Notes: a model not told the origin generated them from the sequence alone. A stretch of DNA of 64,000 bases from Mercenaria mercenaria (GCF_021730395.1 NC_069361.1:64179001-64243000); one strand, 5' to 3'. Numbered from the stretch's first letter, positions 23,282 through 34,617 are shown. Numbers and translations: made by a program.

Positions 23282-23442
23282 GGTTATTTAACATTGTTCT
23301 GTGCAATACGTAGATATATTTGGACGAGTACCTAGCTGAGAAAACCATATTGGACGAGCCGTTAGGCGAGTTCAATATGGTTTTCTCAGCTGGGTACGAG
23401 TCCAAATATATCTCGTATTGTACAGTACCATGTTAAATAACC
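23282..23442. mobile_element. Foldback palindrome, unit 1
   Basis: Arms of about 70 bp pair along their length: GGTTATTTAACAT outermost, then GATATATTTGGACGAGTACC and CAGCTGAGAAAACCATATTG near the centre, with GACGAGCCGTTAGGCGAG as the loop region. No coding role. Confidence 0.8.
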
Positions 23443-24507
23443 TTTTTATTCTATATCTATTTTATCTTACTATAATAATAGTTTAAATTAAAAATGTTTC
23501 ACTGAATATTGTATTCCTGCCTTTTCTAGTTTTTCCCAGCTTGGTATGAGTGCAAATATATATTATACAGAACAATGTTAGACCTTAAATAACCTTTATA
23601 TTCTATATTTATTTCACTTCATACGTAATATACGTAATTCATTGAATGTTGTTTTTTCTTCGTATCATCATTAAAAAAAGTATATAGTGCAACCTCCCTA
23701 CAACAGCCATTTGGCGATTTGGGTGTTAATAATATTTCAAGCTGGCTGAGATATTATGCCTACAAACATTGTCAGCAAATTTGGTGAAGATCGGATGAAA
23801 ACTGTTCGACTTAAAAGAGCGGACAAGGCTAAATTCCCCGTTTTTCGAGTAATTCAAGGACTATAATCAAAGACTGCCTAGTACAATTTGGCTGGTTATC
23901 GAAATTTGCCGAGATGTAATGCCCATAAACATTGTCAGCAAGTTTGGTACTAAAGATCCGACGAAAACTGAATTATAGAGCAGACATGTTTTGGATGCTG
24001 ACCGCCCGTCCGCTGCCATTCATAATCTTCTCCATTTTGTTTCTTAACCGTTAAATAAAAACTGCTGAGGTAGCTATTCAGACAGTCAGGGCTGATACCA
24101 ATTTCTAGGTTTCGTCCGGAACGGCTTCTTTTAGCGACTTTTCAAATATTCCAACATCTGATGATCCTTTTTACTGTATTTTTAAGTTTTTGATTATTAA
24201 CAAACGTTTTAATATCTAAATCAGATAGCATTGTTATCCCTTGAATCGTTTTTGTGTGTTGTAAACAAACAAAAAAAACTCAAATTAAATCCAGATTTCA
24301 AGACGCATAATCAAACTCTATACATAGAGCGCCTACTTCATCCGATTTACATTCGGAACATTTTCACGCGTTCAAGGCTTTATCGTATGTTTAACATGGG
24401 ACTGTTGAACTGTCCAAATACAGAAAATACAGGATTTTTTGTACGCGCGTGCGTCCAAATACAGAAAATACAGGATTTTTGTACGCACGTGCATCCAAAT
24501 ACTATTA

Positions 24508-24668
24508 CGTTATTTAACATTGTTCTGTACAATACGGAGATATATTTGGACGAGTACCTAGCTGAGAAAACCATATTGGACGAGCCGTTAGGCGAGTTCA
24601 ATATGGTTCTCTCAGCTGGGTACGAGTCCAAATATATCTCGTATTGTACAGTACAATGTTAAATAACC
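24508..24668. mobile_element. Foldback palindrome, unit 2
   Basis: Near-identical to 23282-23442; it was copied with the 1.2-kb tandem duplication and did not insert on its own. It differs by a few bases, for example ACGGAGATAT against ACGTAGATAT. Confidence 0.8.
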
Positions 24669-25702
24669 TTTTTATTCTATATCTATTTTATCTTACTATT
24701 ATAATAGTTTAAATTAAAAATGTTTCACTGAATAAATTGTATTCATGCCTTTTCTAGTTTTTCCCAGCTTGGTATGAGTGCAAATATATATTATACAGAA
24801 CAATGTTAGACCTTAAATAACCTTTTCATTCTATATTTATTTCACTTCATACGTAATATACGTAATTCATTGAATGTTGTTGTTTCTGCGTATTATCATT
24901 AAAAAGTATATGGTGCAACCTCCTTACAACAGCCATTTGGCGATTTGGGTAGTAATAATACTTGGCTGAGATATTATGCCCAAAAACATTGTCAGCAGGT
25001 TTGGTGAAGATCGGATGAAAACTGTTTGACTTAAAAGAGTGGACAAGGCTAAATTCCTCGTTTTTCGAGTAATTCAAGGACTATATTCAAAGAGTGCCTA
25101 GTACAATTTGACTGGTTATCGAAATTGGCCGAGATGTAATGCCCACAAATATTGTCAGCAAGTTTGGTACTAAAGATCCGACGAAAGCTGAATTATTGAG
25201 CAGACATGTTTTGGATGCTGACCGCCCGTCCGCTGCCATGCATAATCTTCTCCATTTTGTTTCTTTACCGTTAAATGAAAACTGCTGAGGTAGCTATTCA
25301 GACAGTCTGGGCTGATACCAGTTTCTAGGTTTCGTCGTCCCGTAATGCTTCTTTTAGCGACTTTCAAATATTCCAACATCTGATGATCCTTTTTACTGTA
25401 TTTTTAAGTTTTTGATTATAAACGAACTTTTTAATATCTAAATCAGATTCCCTTGAATCGTTTTTGTGTGTTGTAAACAAACAAAAAAACTCAAATTAAA
25501 TCCAGATTTCAAGACGTTTGATCAAAGAGCGCCTACTTCATCCGATTTACATTCGGAACATTTTCATGCATTTCGGGCTTTATCGTATGTTTAACATGGG
25601 ACTGTTAAACCGTCCAAATACAGAAAATACAGGATTTTTTGTACGCGCGTGCGTCCAAATACAGAAAATACAGGATTTTTGTACGCACGTGCGTCCAAAT
25701 AC

Positions 25703-25848
25703 CGTAATATATTGTACGGTCACATGTTGCAAATGAACGTTCGCGATTGGATAGATAAAATAGGTATAGAATAATGTAATATATTGTACGGTCACGTGTT
25801 GCAAATGAACGTTCGCGATTGGATAGATAAAATAGGTATAGAATAATG
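25703..25848. repeat. 72-bp tandem duplication
   Basis: TAATATATTGTACGGTCACA and the 52 bases after it are repeated once with a single visible change (CACATG to CACGTG). It follows directly on the 1.2-kb duplication. Confidence 0.85.
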
Positions 25849-25889
25849 GGTAAAATATGTTAAATCATCAATAGAAAAATATTTTTTTT

Positions 25890-26330
25890 GTTAAAAAGAT
25901 GAGGAAACAGAGACGGTCTCCATTTTCAAAAGAGTCGCAAGAAACAAAACTAAAACCGTACATAAAAATATGTTATTTTTCCCGAATATTCATTGCTGCC
26001 CGCTAAATTATCTTTCTTTTTAAATTTTCATGCTGCATGGTTAACGATTCGGTTAAACAACTCTTTTTTATTCAAATGACCGACATTTTTTTTTTTATTT
26101 TGCCACCTTATATAAATTGAAGCAGAAATATACATTATACAAATATATGGAAGTGTCCGCAATTTTCAAAATGGTCGCAAGAAATACAACCAAAATTATA
26201 CATAAGAATATGTTTATTATACATGTTGCATGGTTAACAATTTGGTTAAACAACTTTTTTTTATTCAAATGACCGACGTTTTATTTTTATTTTGCCACCT
26301 TAAATAAATTGGACCAGAAATATACATTAT
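25890..26330 (+). repeat. ~200-bp repeat, two units
   Basis: Each unit has TTTTCAAAATGGTCGCAAGA or a near form, GCATGGTTAACAATTTGGTT, TTTATTCAAATGACCGAC and TTTTGCCACCTTAAATAAAT, followed by TTGGACCAGAAATATACATT. The same pair of units occurs again at 28060-28490. No known family. Confidence 0.75.
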
Positions 26331-27100
26331 TGTTCCTTCTCATAGGTTAAAGGTCAGTAATTCAGATCTTTCTTTGTTTCATATAAAAAACGACAACTTC
26401 AGATCGTCTTTACGTATCTTTAGAGAACATCACTTTTTCCTTCACCTATTTTTCTTTAAAGTTCTATCACAAATTAACGAAAAAATGAAAAGAAAATAGG
26501 GGGTTATATAGTTCCTAGTGAAATGCCAGTCAGTTGCAATTGTGGTCTGCTACCCTAAAAATGGCGCATATTTGCTCTCGTCCGCGCAATAAACACCTAT
26601 TTCCGGTTTCGATCTGCAAAACTTGCCATGTGGGGTGTATGAACATGAAAACCGTCTCATTTCATGCAGAATGTATTCTAGTAGTGAAAAATGGTGACTA
26701 AAGCACTCGTTCTAGACGAATTTGCGCAAAAAAGGGAAAATTAGGATCTATTTATTATGGACTTCTTTCGACTACACCACGGAAGCACATTTTCGACCGA
26801 ATTACTGACCTTATTCCTATCAAGGGAAGGAACACTTATGGTGAACATGTCACACTTGACTGAGCAGGTAATGGATACAAGGGTATCATCAAAGGCATCC
26901 GAATAGTAGGGCGCCGCCATCTTGGACTCATGCATATTCATTACAAATAGCCTCTTTGCCAGGGTGTATTTACGCATCTTTAAGCCAATCTTTAGACTAA
27001 AGTTTAGTGAAAAACAACTACGTAATAACAGGTCTTCAAGAAACAATAATATAGTTAAAATCATATAACTCCTAAATCTAACTTGTCATATTGAAGAATG
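26331..27100. other. No recognised feature
   Basis: A 107-codon open frame on the minus strand (26741-27064) has no domain signature and no homologous copy here. Otherwise nothing was seen. Confidence 0.35.
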
Positions 27101-27109
27101 GAGATTATT

Positions 27110-27514
27110 CAATCTGACTAAAGTACATATCCTATTACGCTACGCATAGGATCTGAAAACGACCTATTCATTGCCTCGTTCTGACGGCTCTTTCTCTAGC
27201 CAATCAGAGCCTAGCTTACAACATCTTGCAAATCTACATGTAGCATTGACTTTTGATATTTACAATTCTTATGTTGTAATGTATAAGATAGCCGGTTAGC
27301 TCAGTCGGTAGGCCACTTGCTTTGTAAGCGAGGGGTCCCGGGTTCGAGTCCTGGAATAACCGCATATTTTTCTTATCCTTTGACAATCGAACAAGTCGTC
27401 TGATTGGATAACATAATAATAGCAATAATGGAAATCCAAAATATACAGAAGACGAATATGAATAGGCCGTTCTCAGATCTTCGTTTAGAAGATCAAGTAC
27501 TTTAGTCAGATTGG
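27110..27514 (+). mobile_element. 405-bp TIR element with an internal tRNA-like promoter
   Basis: The ends are inverted: CAATCTGACTAAAGTAC left, GTACTTTAGTCAGATTGG right. Both flanks are the 9-mer GAGATTATT (27101-27109, 27515-27523), a target duplication of the length made by Mutator-like transposases. Inside, from about 27291, is a tRNA-like segment: A box GGTTAGCTCAGTCGGTAG, an anticodon-arm-like CTTGCTTTGTAAGCGAG and B box GGGTTCGAGTCCTGG. The acceptor stem does not pair well, so it is not a working tRNA gene. A near-full copy lies inverted at 57411-57806 and a truncated one at 14076-14315. It therefore combines a DNA-transposon frame with a pol III-type promoter. Confidence 0.8.
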
Positions 27515-27523
27515 GAGATTATT

Positions 27524-28059
27524 TAAATGAGTAAGCATCATCTAAAAATAGACTCCCGTCAAAAATATCGTCTGCTATTATTCTGCTTGGTTTCATTTTC
27601 TTCTAGCTTAACTTCTACGGTCCCAGACGGCCGTATTTCGTTCTGGAGCTGGAAGTATCAGTCATGCGATGCAATTAAGCAAGGCGTTTGGCAGCACTTT
27701 TCTGTCCATGTATTGCTATGTGAAACTTTAAATTTACAAAGGCTAACATACGGCCAAATTCCGATCTGTGCCACTCCATTAGGGAAGATTCCCGAAATTT
27801 TGACAGAATGATGGTCTTTATTATTTACGTCCGCTGATATAATATTTAAGTAGGTGTTTATTATTATAAGTTAAAATATATGTTTGTGCGAAATAACTTT
27901 AAATGTTTTTAAATAGATCTAGATAAGAATGCACCTAAACTAACAAAACATATTTTTCATTATTGTTTTATTAAACATCTGTAACAGGATGCTAAAAACA
28001 GATCCCTTTAATAAAAAGAATATTTAGGCTAATATGCGCTAGAAGGAACCTTTTGGTAA
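27524..28059. other. No recognised feature
   Basis: A 94-codon plus-strand frame (27527-27811) has no recognisable domain, although its base composition is less AT-biased than its surroundings. It is not called as a gene. Confidence 0.3.
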
Positions 28060-28490
28060 GCTGAATCTTGTACAAATATATGGAAGTGTCTGTAATTTTC
28101 AAAATGGTCGCAAGAAATACAACCAAAATTATACATAAGAATAAGTTGCCAAAATATCCATCGTTTCTGTTTTCTAAATTTTCATGCTGCATGGTTAACG
28201 ATTCGGTTAAACAACTCTTTTTTATTCAAATGACCGACCTTTTTTTGCCACCTGAAATAAATTGGACCAGTAACATACATTATACAAGTATATGGAAGTG
28301 TCCGCAATTTTCAAAATCATGGAATGGTCGCAAGAAATACAGCCAAAATTATACATAAGTTGCCAAAATATCCATCGTTTCTGTTTTATTTTACATGTTG
28401 CATGGTTAACAATTTCATTTCACAACTCTTTGAATTTCTCATCCATATGGTCATTTTTTTATTTGGCAGACATTATACAAACAATGGATG
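28060..28490 (+). repeat. ~200-bp repeat, two further units
   Basis: Collinear with 25890-26330: CAAATATATGGAAGTGTC, TTTTCAAAATGGTCGCAAGA, GCATGGTTAACGATTCGGTT, ATGACCGACC and CCACCTGAAATAAATTGGAC. The overlapping open frames at 28068-28663 come from the repeat. Confidence 0.75.
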
Positions 28491-29890
28491 CAGAACATGT
28501 ATATCTATTAGAAAAAAGTCACGTTATCTTGTTTAAAAAAAATAAAGAAATAAGCTATGACAATAATAATAATCAAAATGGTTGCTTTTCACAAAGTAAG
28601 ATACCTTATATCAGATGTAGCTATACTAAAACAAGTCATATAATCAATCAGTCACTAATTTGAAATGACGGCCTGAACAAGTGTAGTAAGACTACAAATA
28701 TTACATAAGGTATAGCTTTCAAAATGTTCAAATCTAGCGCTTTTAAGTTACATCATATATTCCGCTCACAAATTGTTTAATGTTTGCTTGATAGAACATG
28801 TGGGATATACGCATTTCTCAAATACAGTTAAACCTGTGCGAATGACCAGGATTTTATTTAGACTAAATATTTTGTTTACAATATGTGTTCAACGGCATCT
28901 TCGTTTTGAAATAGTACGATGCTTGGAAACATTGTTTTCATGAGCTGAAGAAATGACCTATAAAGTTAAAAATAATAGATTTATTTGTTAATGATGTAGA
29001 TGTTTCTGTTGTTCTTTTTCCATTCTCTCTTTTAGTTCTTGTAAACTGCTGGCAAGTAAATTCTCATGCGTTCTAAACATTTAAAACATCATGTTACAAC
29101 CTGTCTAGATATTAAAGAGACGAAAATCAGGTCGATCATTTACCAAGTCTTTCAATGACCTAGTGGCCAAGATTTTTACCTAGATCTATTCATTCTAGAT
29201 TTTACACAAATATTATGACAAAGTTTTCTGAAGATGATATTGAAGAGCGCGTACACTCAGTGCGGAAGATTCAATGCCAACCGTGTGAATTGCTGAGCTT
29301 CTCTTCTAATGGCATGAATTGCTTACGGAAGAATTCCGGCAGAATACTTTCAACAGTACCATTCATATATTGTTTTTAAGGAAAATTAGTTTGCTTAAAA
29401 TTGCTCCTTTTGAAAGTAGTGTTGAAATACAGATACAAATGCAATAAAGTTTAAACTGTGTTCCTCAAGCAGACCCGTGTCAACGCCTTTGAATTTTAAA
29501 TTTAAATGTATAGGTTTCAGGATTCGTTTTCATGGTAAAAATAATCTAATTCTAGAAATCGGCTTCTATTACTGATATTTTATTTAATTTTAGTATAAAA
29601 CAACCAAATTATAAATGGAAACTGAAAAAAATAGGTATTAAAAAGCAACCTGCCCGATTTTATTTTAACATGGCCAGAAAAAGTTACCTTTCACCCAACC
29701 TTAGTCCCAGTAACGGCAGTTACAAATACATATTTTCTTACATTCTGCATACATAACAACCGCAAAATATTGATCATTATTCAGAGCGAAAGACTCATGA
29801 AATATTTCGACAAATAATGACTGTTTAAAAATAGTTCAAATAAAAATATTGCTCAAAATTACTACCTTCAAGATAAAAGTTATTAATTGA
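28491..29890. other. No recognised feature
   Basis: AT-rich spacer between the 200-bp repeats and the zinc-finger copy B; no coding or repeat structure recognised. Confidence 0.4.
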
Positions 29891-29899
29891 CACTAAACG

Positions 29900-30229
29900 T
29901 CATGACGTGTGTTTTCTCATATTTGTCTCCAAATCTTACATAAGCACAAACATTACAATTTAAACGTTTCTCTCAAAAATGTATCTACTTATGTTTCTCA
30001 GTAATACAACGACAATTTCATATGAAATCACGGACATCTTATCAGAAGGGATACTTTCTTCACCTGCATATACTCTCATATATATATTTCAAGATTACTG
30101 CTTCAATCATAAGCATGGCAATTGTAGCGTTCTTCTCCATTATGTACTTTCATATGTGCATTCAGACTAGTTTTGCGGGACCTTTGCGACTACACGCATA
30201 ATCACAAAGATTTTTCTCCAGTATGTATT
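29900..30229 (-). pseudogene. Decayed finger repeats after zinc-finger copy B
   Basis: Minus-strand remains of finger units beyond the stop of the copy B frame: CEKIF-like and DLETNMRKHTS-like fragments in several frames. With 15700-16081 this shows that both copies descend from a longer finger array. Confidence 0.6.
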
Positions 30230-30787
30230 CTAATATGAACGTTTATAACGCATCTCTTCAGTATGTATTCTCATATGTTCCTTTAGACTACCTTTATGGT
30301 TACAAGCAAAGTCACAAACATCACATTTCAGGCATTTCTCACCTGTGTGTATTCTCATATGTTTCTTAAGATTACCTTTACAATTACTGGCATAATCGCA
30401 AAAGCCACATTTGAAGCTTTTCTCTCCTGTGTGTATTCTCATATGTTTCTTAAGATTACCTTTACAATTACTGGCATAATCGCAAAAACCACACTTGAAG
30501 ATTTTCTCTACTGTGTGTTTTCTCATAGAAATCTCCAGATTATCGCAAGCATCATCTTTGAGGCATTTATTCTCAGTAGTTGTAATTCTGTCTTTCGGGG
30601 AATTATTCTTTTTAATAGTGGTTTTAGGGATTTCACTCTTGTACGAGTCCTCGTCTCTTATCTGTAGCATAGTTATATTTTGATTTTCTGTTCTAGCATT
30701 TGTTACCTCATCTTGCCCAGACTTGTCTCCGTAAGCTGGCTGGAACAAATTTGCCATCAATAGAATTACTTCGTTTGTCATCTGCAT
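30230..30787 (-). CDS. C2H2 zinc-finger protein, three fingers, complete N-terminus
   Basis: A 185-residue frame. Residues 1-70 have no known domain and are rich in polar residues (DKSGQDEVTNARTENQN). Residues 71-93 look like a ruined finger (CLKDDACDNLEISMRKH). Three good fingers follow at Cys99-His119, Cys127-His147 and Cys155-His175; the first two are nearly identical over 28 residues. Contact positions (-1,2,3,6) read CGNK, CGNK and HGSE. The frame ends soon after the third finger in a non-finger tail (TEEMRYKRSY), while decayed finger sequence continues behind it. The Met codon lies just after an acceptor-like CTTTTATCTTTGTAG on the minus strand (30789-30803), so a 5' untranslated exon probably lies at higher coordinates. 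A nuclear DNA-binding role follows from the family. It may be a shortened but living gene or an early pseudogene. Its relative is at 16082-17600. Confidence 0.7.
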   Translation of the reverse strand: MQMTNEVILLMANLFQPAYGDKSGQDEVTNARTENQNITMLQIRDEDSYKSEIPKTTIKKNNSPKDRITTTENKCLKDDACDNLEISMRKHTVEKIFKCGFCDYASNCKGNLKKHMRIHTGEKSFKCGFCDYASNCKGNLKKHMRIHTGEKCLKCDVCDFACNHKGSLKEHMRIHTEEMRYKRSY

Positions 30788-31261
30788 CGATCTACAAAGA
30801 TAAAAGATGTTACAGAAAATTACATATCAATGATTTTTGCTGCATGCAAAACCTTTCCTAAAGTTGAAAAAGGAAAGTAATTTTGAAAAAAATAATAGCA
30901 AGACATATGTTACTCCTCTTGTGAGGTCACTTTATGGTACAGTTTTGACAACAGAAAAGCTATAGTCATGTAATTGTGATGTTAATTCCTTTTATGACGC
31001 CAAGGACGTGTGTAGATTTTTAAAGCATTCTGCTTTATAGTTTCAGAGAAGCTGCTTTTATGCAAATATTTATGGAATGATTCTTGGTACTTAAAGGGAC
31101 ACAATTTTAACAAAAAGCTACAAATATATTACATATCATCTTTTATTAACCTTACATAGCTTAAACATGTGTGAAATCTGACGCCATATGATGCATCAGT
31201 TTGTTTGGTAACCCACTTACACGTAAAATATTTGTGAAGCGGACGTCGACTCGTACTTACA

Positions 31262-31443
31262 GCTCAATAGAGAAAAGACATTGTGTCTGAATCATTCGTC
31301 CCCCATCTCTGATTCATGTGGGGAAGTTGACAGTTATATGCGGAAAACAGGGTTTTTACTAAATAAAGATACTAACCCACCGTGATATAATTGAAATGCT
31401 GTTGATAAACGGCGTTATGCCCAAAACAAACAAACAAACAAAC
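31262..31443 (+). mobile_element. SINE copy without head, inside duplication copy B
   Basis: Starts at AAAGACATTGTGTCTGAATC, keeps CTCTGATTCATGTGGGGAAG, GGCGTTATGCCC and a CAAACAAACAAACAAAC tail. The flanking GAAGCGGACGTCGACTCG matches copy A (about 18436), so the insertion predates the duplication. Confidence 0.8.
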
Positions 31444-31445
31444 TA

Positions 31446-31930
31446 ATCCAGCTATACTATAGGTATTGAAAAATTACAAAACATTGAACTTCAACCAAGT
31501 GTACCATTTCAATGTCCAGTTTAAAATGCTCACAACTCGAGCAGCGCCTGCTGGTGCCAATTATCGTCTGCAAGTGTTCGACAATACGCTAAAAAGAGTT
31601 ATGGCTCTTAGCCTCCTGTCTCATCTTATTGACAACAAAAATGTATGAGGTTTCAAAGATGTCGTAAGTTTTCAAGAAAAAGTGAAACAAAGAAAAAATA
31701 ACGAGTAAATACGAACTTTCTAAGTTAAAAATGTCTGACAAAATAATTGCAGCATAAAATTCTAGTTCTCAATCTTAGTACTAATTTTATGATAAAAACA
31801 CTTGTACAAAGTTTCAAAGATATTGCTTTTGTAGAAATCAAGGAAAATGACCTAAATAAAAAGAATGTCTCAGACTTATGGCTCAACATTTTCTGATTTG
31901 ATACGCCGAAGAAAAGTACTTGCGGTTAAA
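31446..31930 (+). repeat. Degenerate tandem-core repeat, copy B
   Basis: Counterpart of 18755-19660: GTCTGCAAGTGTTCGACAA, GGTTTCAAAGAT and TCAGACTTATGGCTC. Its terminal part (ACGCCGACGATAAAGTG) is at 33636-33656, separated by the insertions at 32283-33219. Confidence 0.55.
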
Positions 31931-32282
31931 CCATTTACTTCAAAGACCTTAGATTCACACAACAGATAACCCTTAATTATGCGGTTGTCGGGCCTATCAA
32001 ACATTTCTGTATTGAAAATACACAATTGTGTATAAATGGGTTTGCATCAAGATATCAGATAAGATAAAAAAAATCCGAAAGTTACAACATGTGTATATCA
32101 CAAATGCGTTGATTATTTCAACGAAGAACTGAGTAATTAGGTGCCCAAAAGTAATTATGTATGGCAGTCTATTATGAATTCTACACGACCAGCTAATAAC
32201 CTACAAATCTATCTACTGTACTACGCGTGCTGTATTTTGGCAATTACAGGTACATTTATACACTGCGTATACAGTTTTAGGA

Positions 32283-33219
32283 AAGAATGTATCAAATGCC
32301 CCCTCTATTATTTTCTAGTTAAAACTAACAATTGATAACATATTTCATCAGCATTTCTGGCCTTTCAATTCCTGCGAGACTAGGCAATAAAAATATAAAA
32401 ACAGCTTCGACTAATTTTTGAAGCATATAATATAACGAGCTTAAAATCACCCGCATAATTCCTCTTTAAAATCAAGCACCAATAAAGCTTATATGTGACA
32501 AGAAAATAGCTTTACTTGGCGGGAAAATTGCACTATATATTGATATGAACTATATTTAAATGGACCACTTCTCCGACCCGCCAGTGAGTGCACGTCTCAA
32601 GAAGGCACAGGGCATTGACGGAACTAGGTCATAAATATATTGACCTTTTCCTGTCAGTGTCCTGACTGAAGCTGGTGGGAGTGGCCCTAAATGGGACCGT
32701 TTGTGAAAGAAGCTGTCTTCTTGGTGACGACCTGCAGATACTAGACGGCATGCAGAGAAGCCCCTGAGCTTCCTAATCCGTACGCTCAACATGGCGTACA
32801 GGAGGGGAAGAGCACAACACCACGACGAGAGAGCAGCGACGATGCCAGCTACTTGCAGCTCCAACCTCCCTTGTTAGGGCGACCTTGCGATACCTCCAGT
32901 ATCATATTGTCAGCAATCACGTCTCGGGGATCTGTCATTTATATTCTCATAGGCCAGCGACAGTGACCCACTTTTGGCTACAAAATTCTTTGGACTTCTG
33001 GCTTATACTCTACGGAAATTACGTAGAGGTGAATTCACTTCATCATTTTGGCTTCAAAAACTTATCTTTAACGGCATGCCTGGTGACATGCTGGGGGTCT
33101 ACACTCTACATAGCTAAAAATGCTATACTGTGCCTGAAAGGGCGGATGGGCTCTTAAATAAACTTAAAAATACATACATACTTCAAATGGACCACATAGG
33201 CATAATACTACTTCATACC
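32283..33219 (+). mobile_element. MITE, family GGYATGAAGG, copy b, interrupted
   Basis: Left part 32283-32568 and right part 33185-33219 together match the copies at 42117-42577 and (inverted) 21535-21996: CTTATATGTGACAAGAAAAT, GGGAAAATTGCACTATATAT, then GGACCAC, and after the insertion CACATAGGCAT and CTTCATACC. More diverged than the other two. Confidence 0.75.
32569..33184 (+). mobile_element. 616-bp retroposon inserted in MITE copy b
   Basis: Flanked by the 11-mer AAATGGACCAC at 32558-32568 and 33185-33195. The other two MITE copies show the uninterrupted site (GAGTGGACCACGGAGG). It ends AAATAAACTTAAAAATACAT with an ATAC-repeat tail, so it looks like a 5'-truncated LINE or a SINE in plus orientation. 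It is GC-richer than its surroundings. A 102-codon minus-strand frame (32556-32864) and a 90-codon plus-strand frame (32885-33157) lie in it. Neither has a recognised domain, although …ADGLLNKLKNTYI before the tail is a plausible LINE C-terminus in another frame. Confidence 0.7.
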
Positions 33220-33766
33220 TTTATGACCCCATACGTGGGAGGAAATTTCTCAAGCCAAATGCTGCAACGTAGCACGTAGTTGTACTTCACATTTCATGAA
33301 AATATTTCTTTAATTCTCGTCTAAATTAATTTGAAGGCAGCCGTGTAAGAATCGAAATAATAAGTATCTAAACAATGTTTAAAGATTTATTCAGGTTAGA
33401 TAAAGATTTTCTCGAAGCGTTATCCCTACAATCAGTTTAGATGAAACTGTAAGAACTACTTGTAAACACAAAAGACACGTAAATTCGCTTTTGTTAGTTT
33501 TCATAAAAGATATGAATATGTCCTTTAAAATATCGTTTGGCCTGCATAACCATACCAAAACAATTGCTCCGCCCCATCAGGTTTCTGAAGCTTTGATTGA
33601 GAAAAGGTGGGCCTAAACAAAAAATTTTACCAACGAATACGCCGACGATAAAGTGAAAATACCTCATAGATTTCTTTTTAAACAACAGACGAGGTAAAAA
33701 GTATAAATCATAGTCTAAAACGAACCAAAGCCTTGCCTGTTAAAACTAATACTTAAACTGTGTATT

Positions 33767-33949
33767 AGACCTTTCTAACGTAAACGAAACGGAATACTGA
33801 ATCCGTAAAATTTTAGGCTAATTTGTGGTCTATGGGAGACAATTTCATCCAATAGTAATGCAATAGTATCTCCCTTAGACCATTATTTGCAAATAACATT
33901 TACGGATTCAGTAATCCGTTTCCGATTTACGTTTACGTTAGAAATGTCT
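33767..33949. mobile_element. Foldback MITE, ~183 bp
   Basis: Arms run from AGACCTTTCTAACGTAAACG inward through TACTGAATCCGTAAAAT to GTCTATGGGAGA, mirrored on the right (TTACGGATTCAGTAATCCG, TTTACGTTAGAAATGTCT). The corresponding site in copy A (near 19765) is empty, so it inserted after the duplication. Confidence 0.75.
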
Positions 33950-34598
33950 ATGAGTTAAAAGAATCAAAGTACTGAAAGTACAGAAAGACTGGCTACCACA
34001 AAACTCTGGATGAAAACTGTGCGGGAAAGATGTTTGCAAAATCTTAGATATTATATTTTTTCCATATCAAAGTAAGACGAGCATATGGTAACGTTGTAAT
34101 TAATCATCTTGATTAATTTAAGAAGGTAGTGTAAGGATATTACAGACTACAGACTACTTGTTTCTTCTCACGTTACCGTGGCAATTCCACGCAGCGATTA
34201 CGTCCCGTAGAACCTATAGCAACTGATCTGGAAGAATTGAGTTTTAAAACTTATGCTTCACTTTTACATTATACATATTATGTGCTCATTATTTATTGTA
34301 CTATATAGAAGTTCATAACAAGTCAAAAACAATACTTTTGTTTAACATTAATATAATGCGCAGTATAATTCATTTCGACATCTGTTATGAATGACCAGTT
34401 GTTTAATCAACTATTTATAGACCGAGGTCATAATCTGTAACGAAGTGGTCGCTGGAATTCCGTTTCCATTTAAACAACATAAACATAAACATTATCTAAG
34501 TGTTTCGATACAATTTCAATTCGATGTGTTGTATTTTTTGTTAAAAACGTTTTAAATTAACATTTCGCATGATGTATCAGATTTATCCCTGCATATGC

Positions 34599-34617
34599 GT
34601 GTGTGTGTGTGTGTGTT
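34599..34617. repeat. (GT)n microsatellite
   Basis: Nine to ten GT units in AT-rich sequence. Confidence 0.9.

Larger units (their letters stand above)
23282..25702. repeat. 1.2-kb tandem duplication (two units)
   Basis: Unit 1 (about 23282-24507) and unit 2 (about 24508-25702) run collinear throughout. Both start with a palindrome, share CCAGCTTGGTATGAGTGCAA and CAGCCATTTGGCGATTTGGG, and end with a doubled 44-bp block (AAATACAGAAAATACAGGA… GTACGCGCGTGCG). Only small substitutions and indels separate them, so the duplication is recent relative to most repeats here. No gene was recognised in the unit. Confidence 0.85.

Noticed and set aside
26741-27064. 107-codon minus-strand frame
   Set aside because: No recognisable motif; composition and context do not differ from spacer sequence.
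27291-27362. Possible functional tRNA gene with TGT anticodon-like loop
   Set aside because: Acceptor-stem pairing is poor and the same segment sits inside three copies of a mobile element.
28068-28663. Plus-strand frames of 70-123 codons
   Set aside because: They come from the 200-bp repeat units in different frames.
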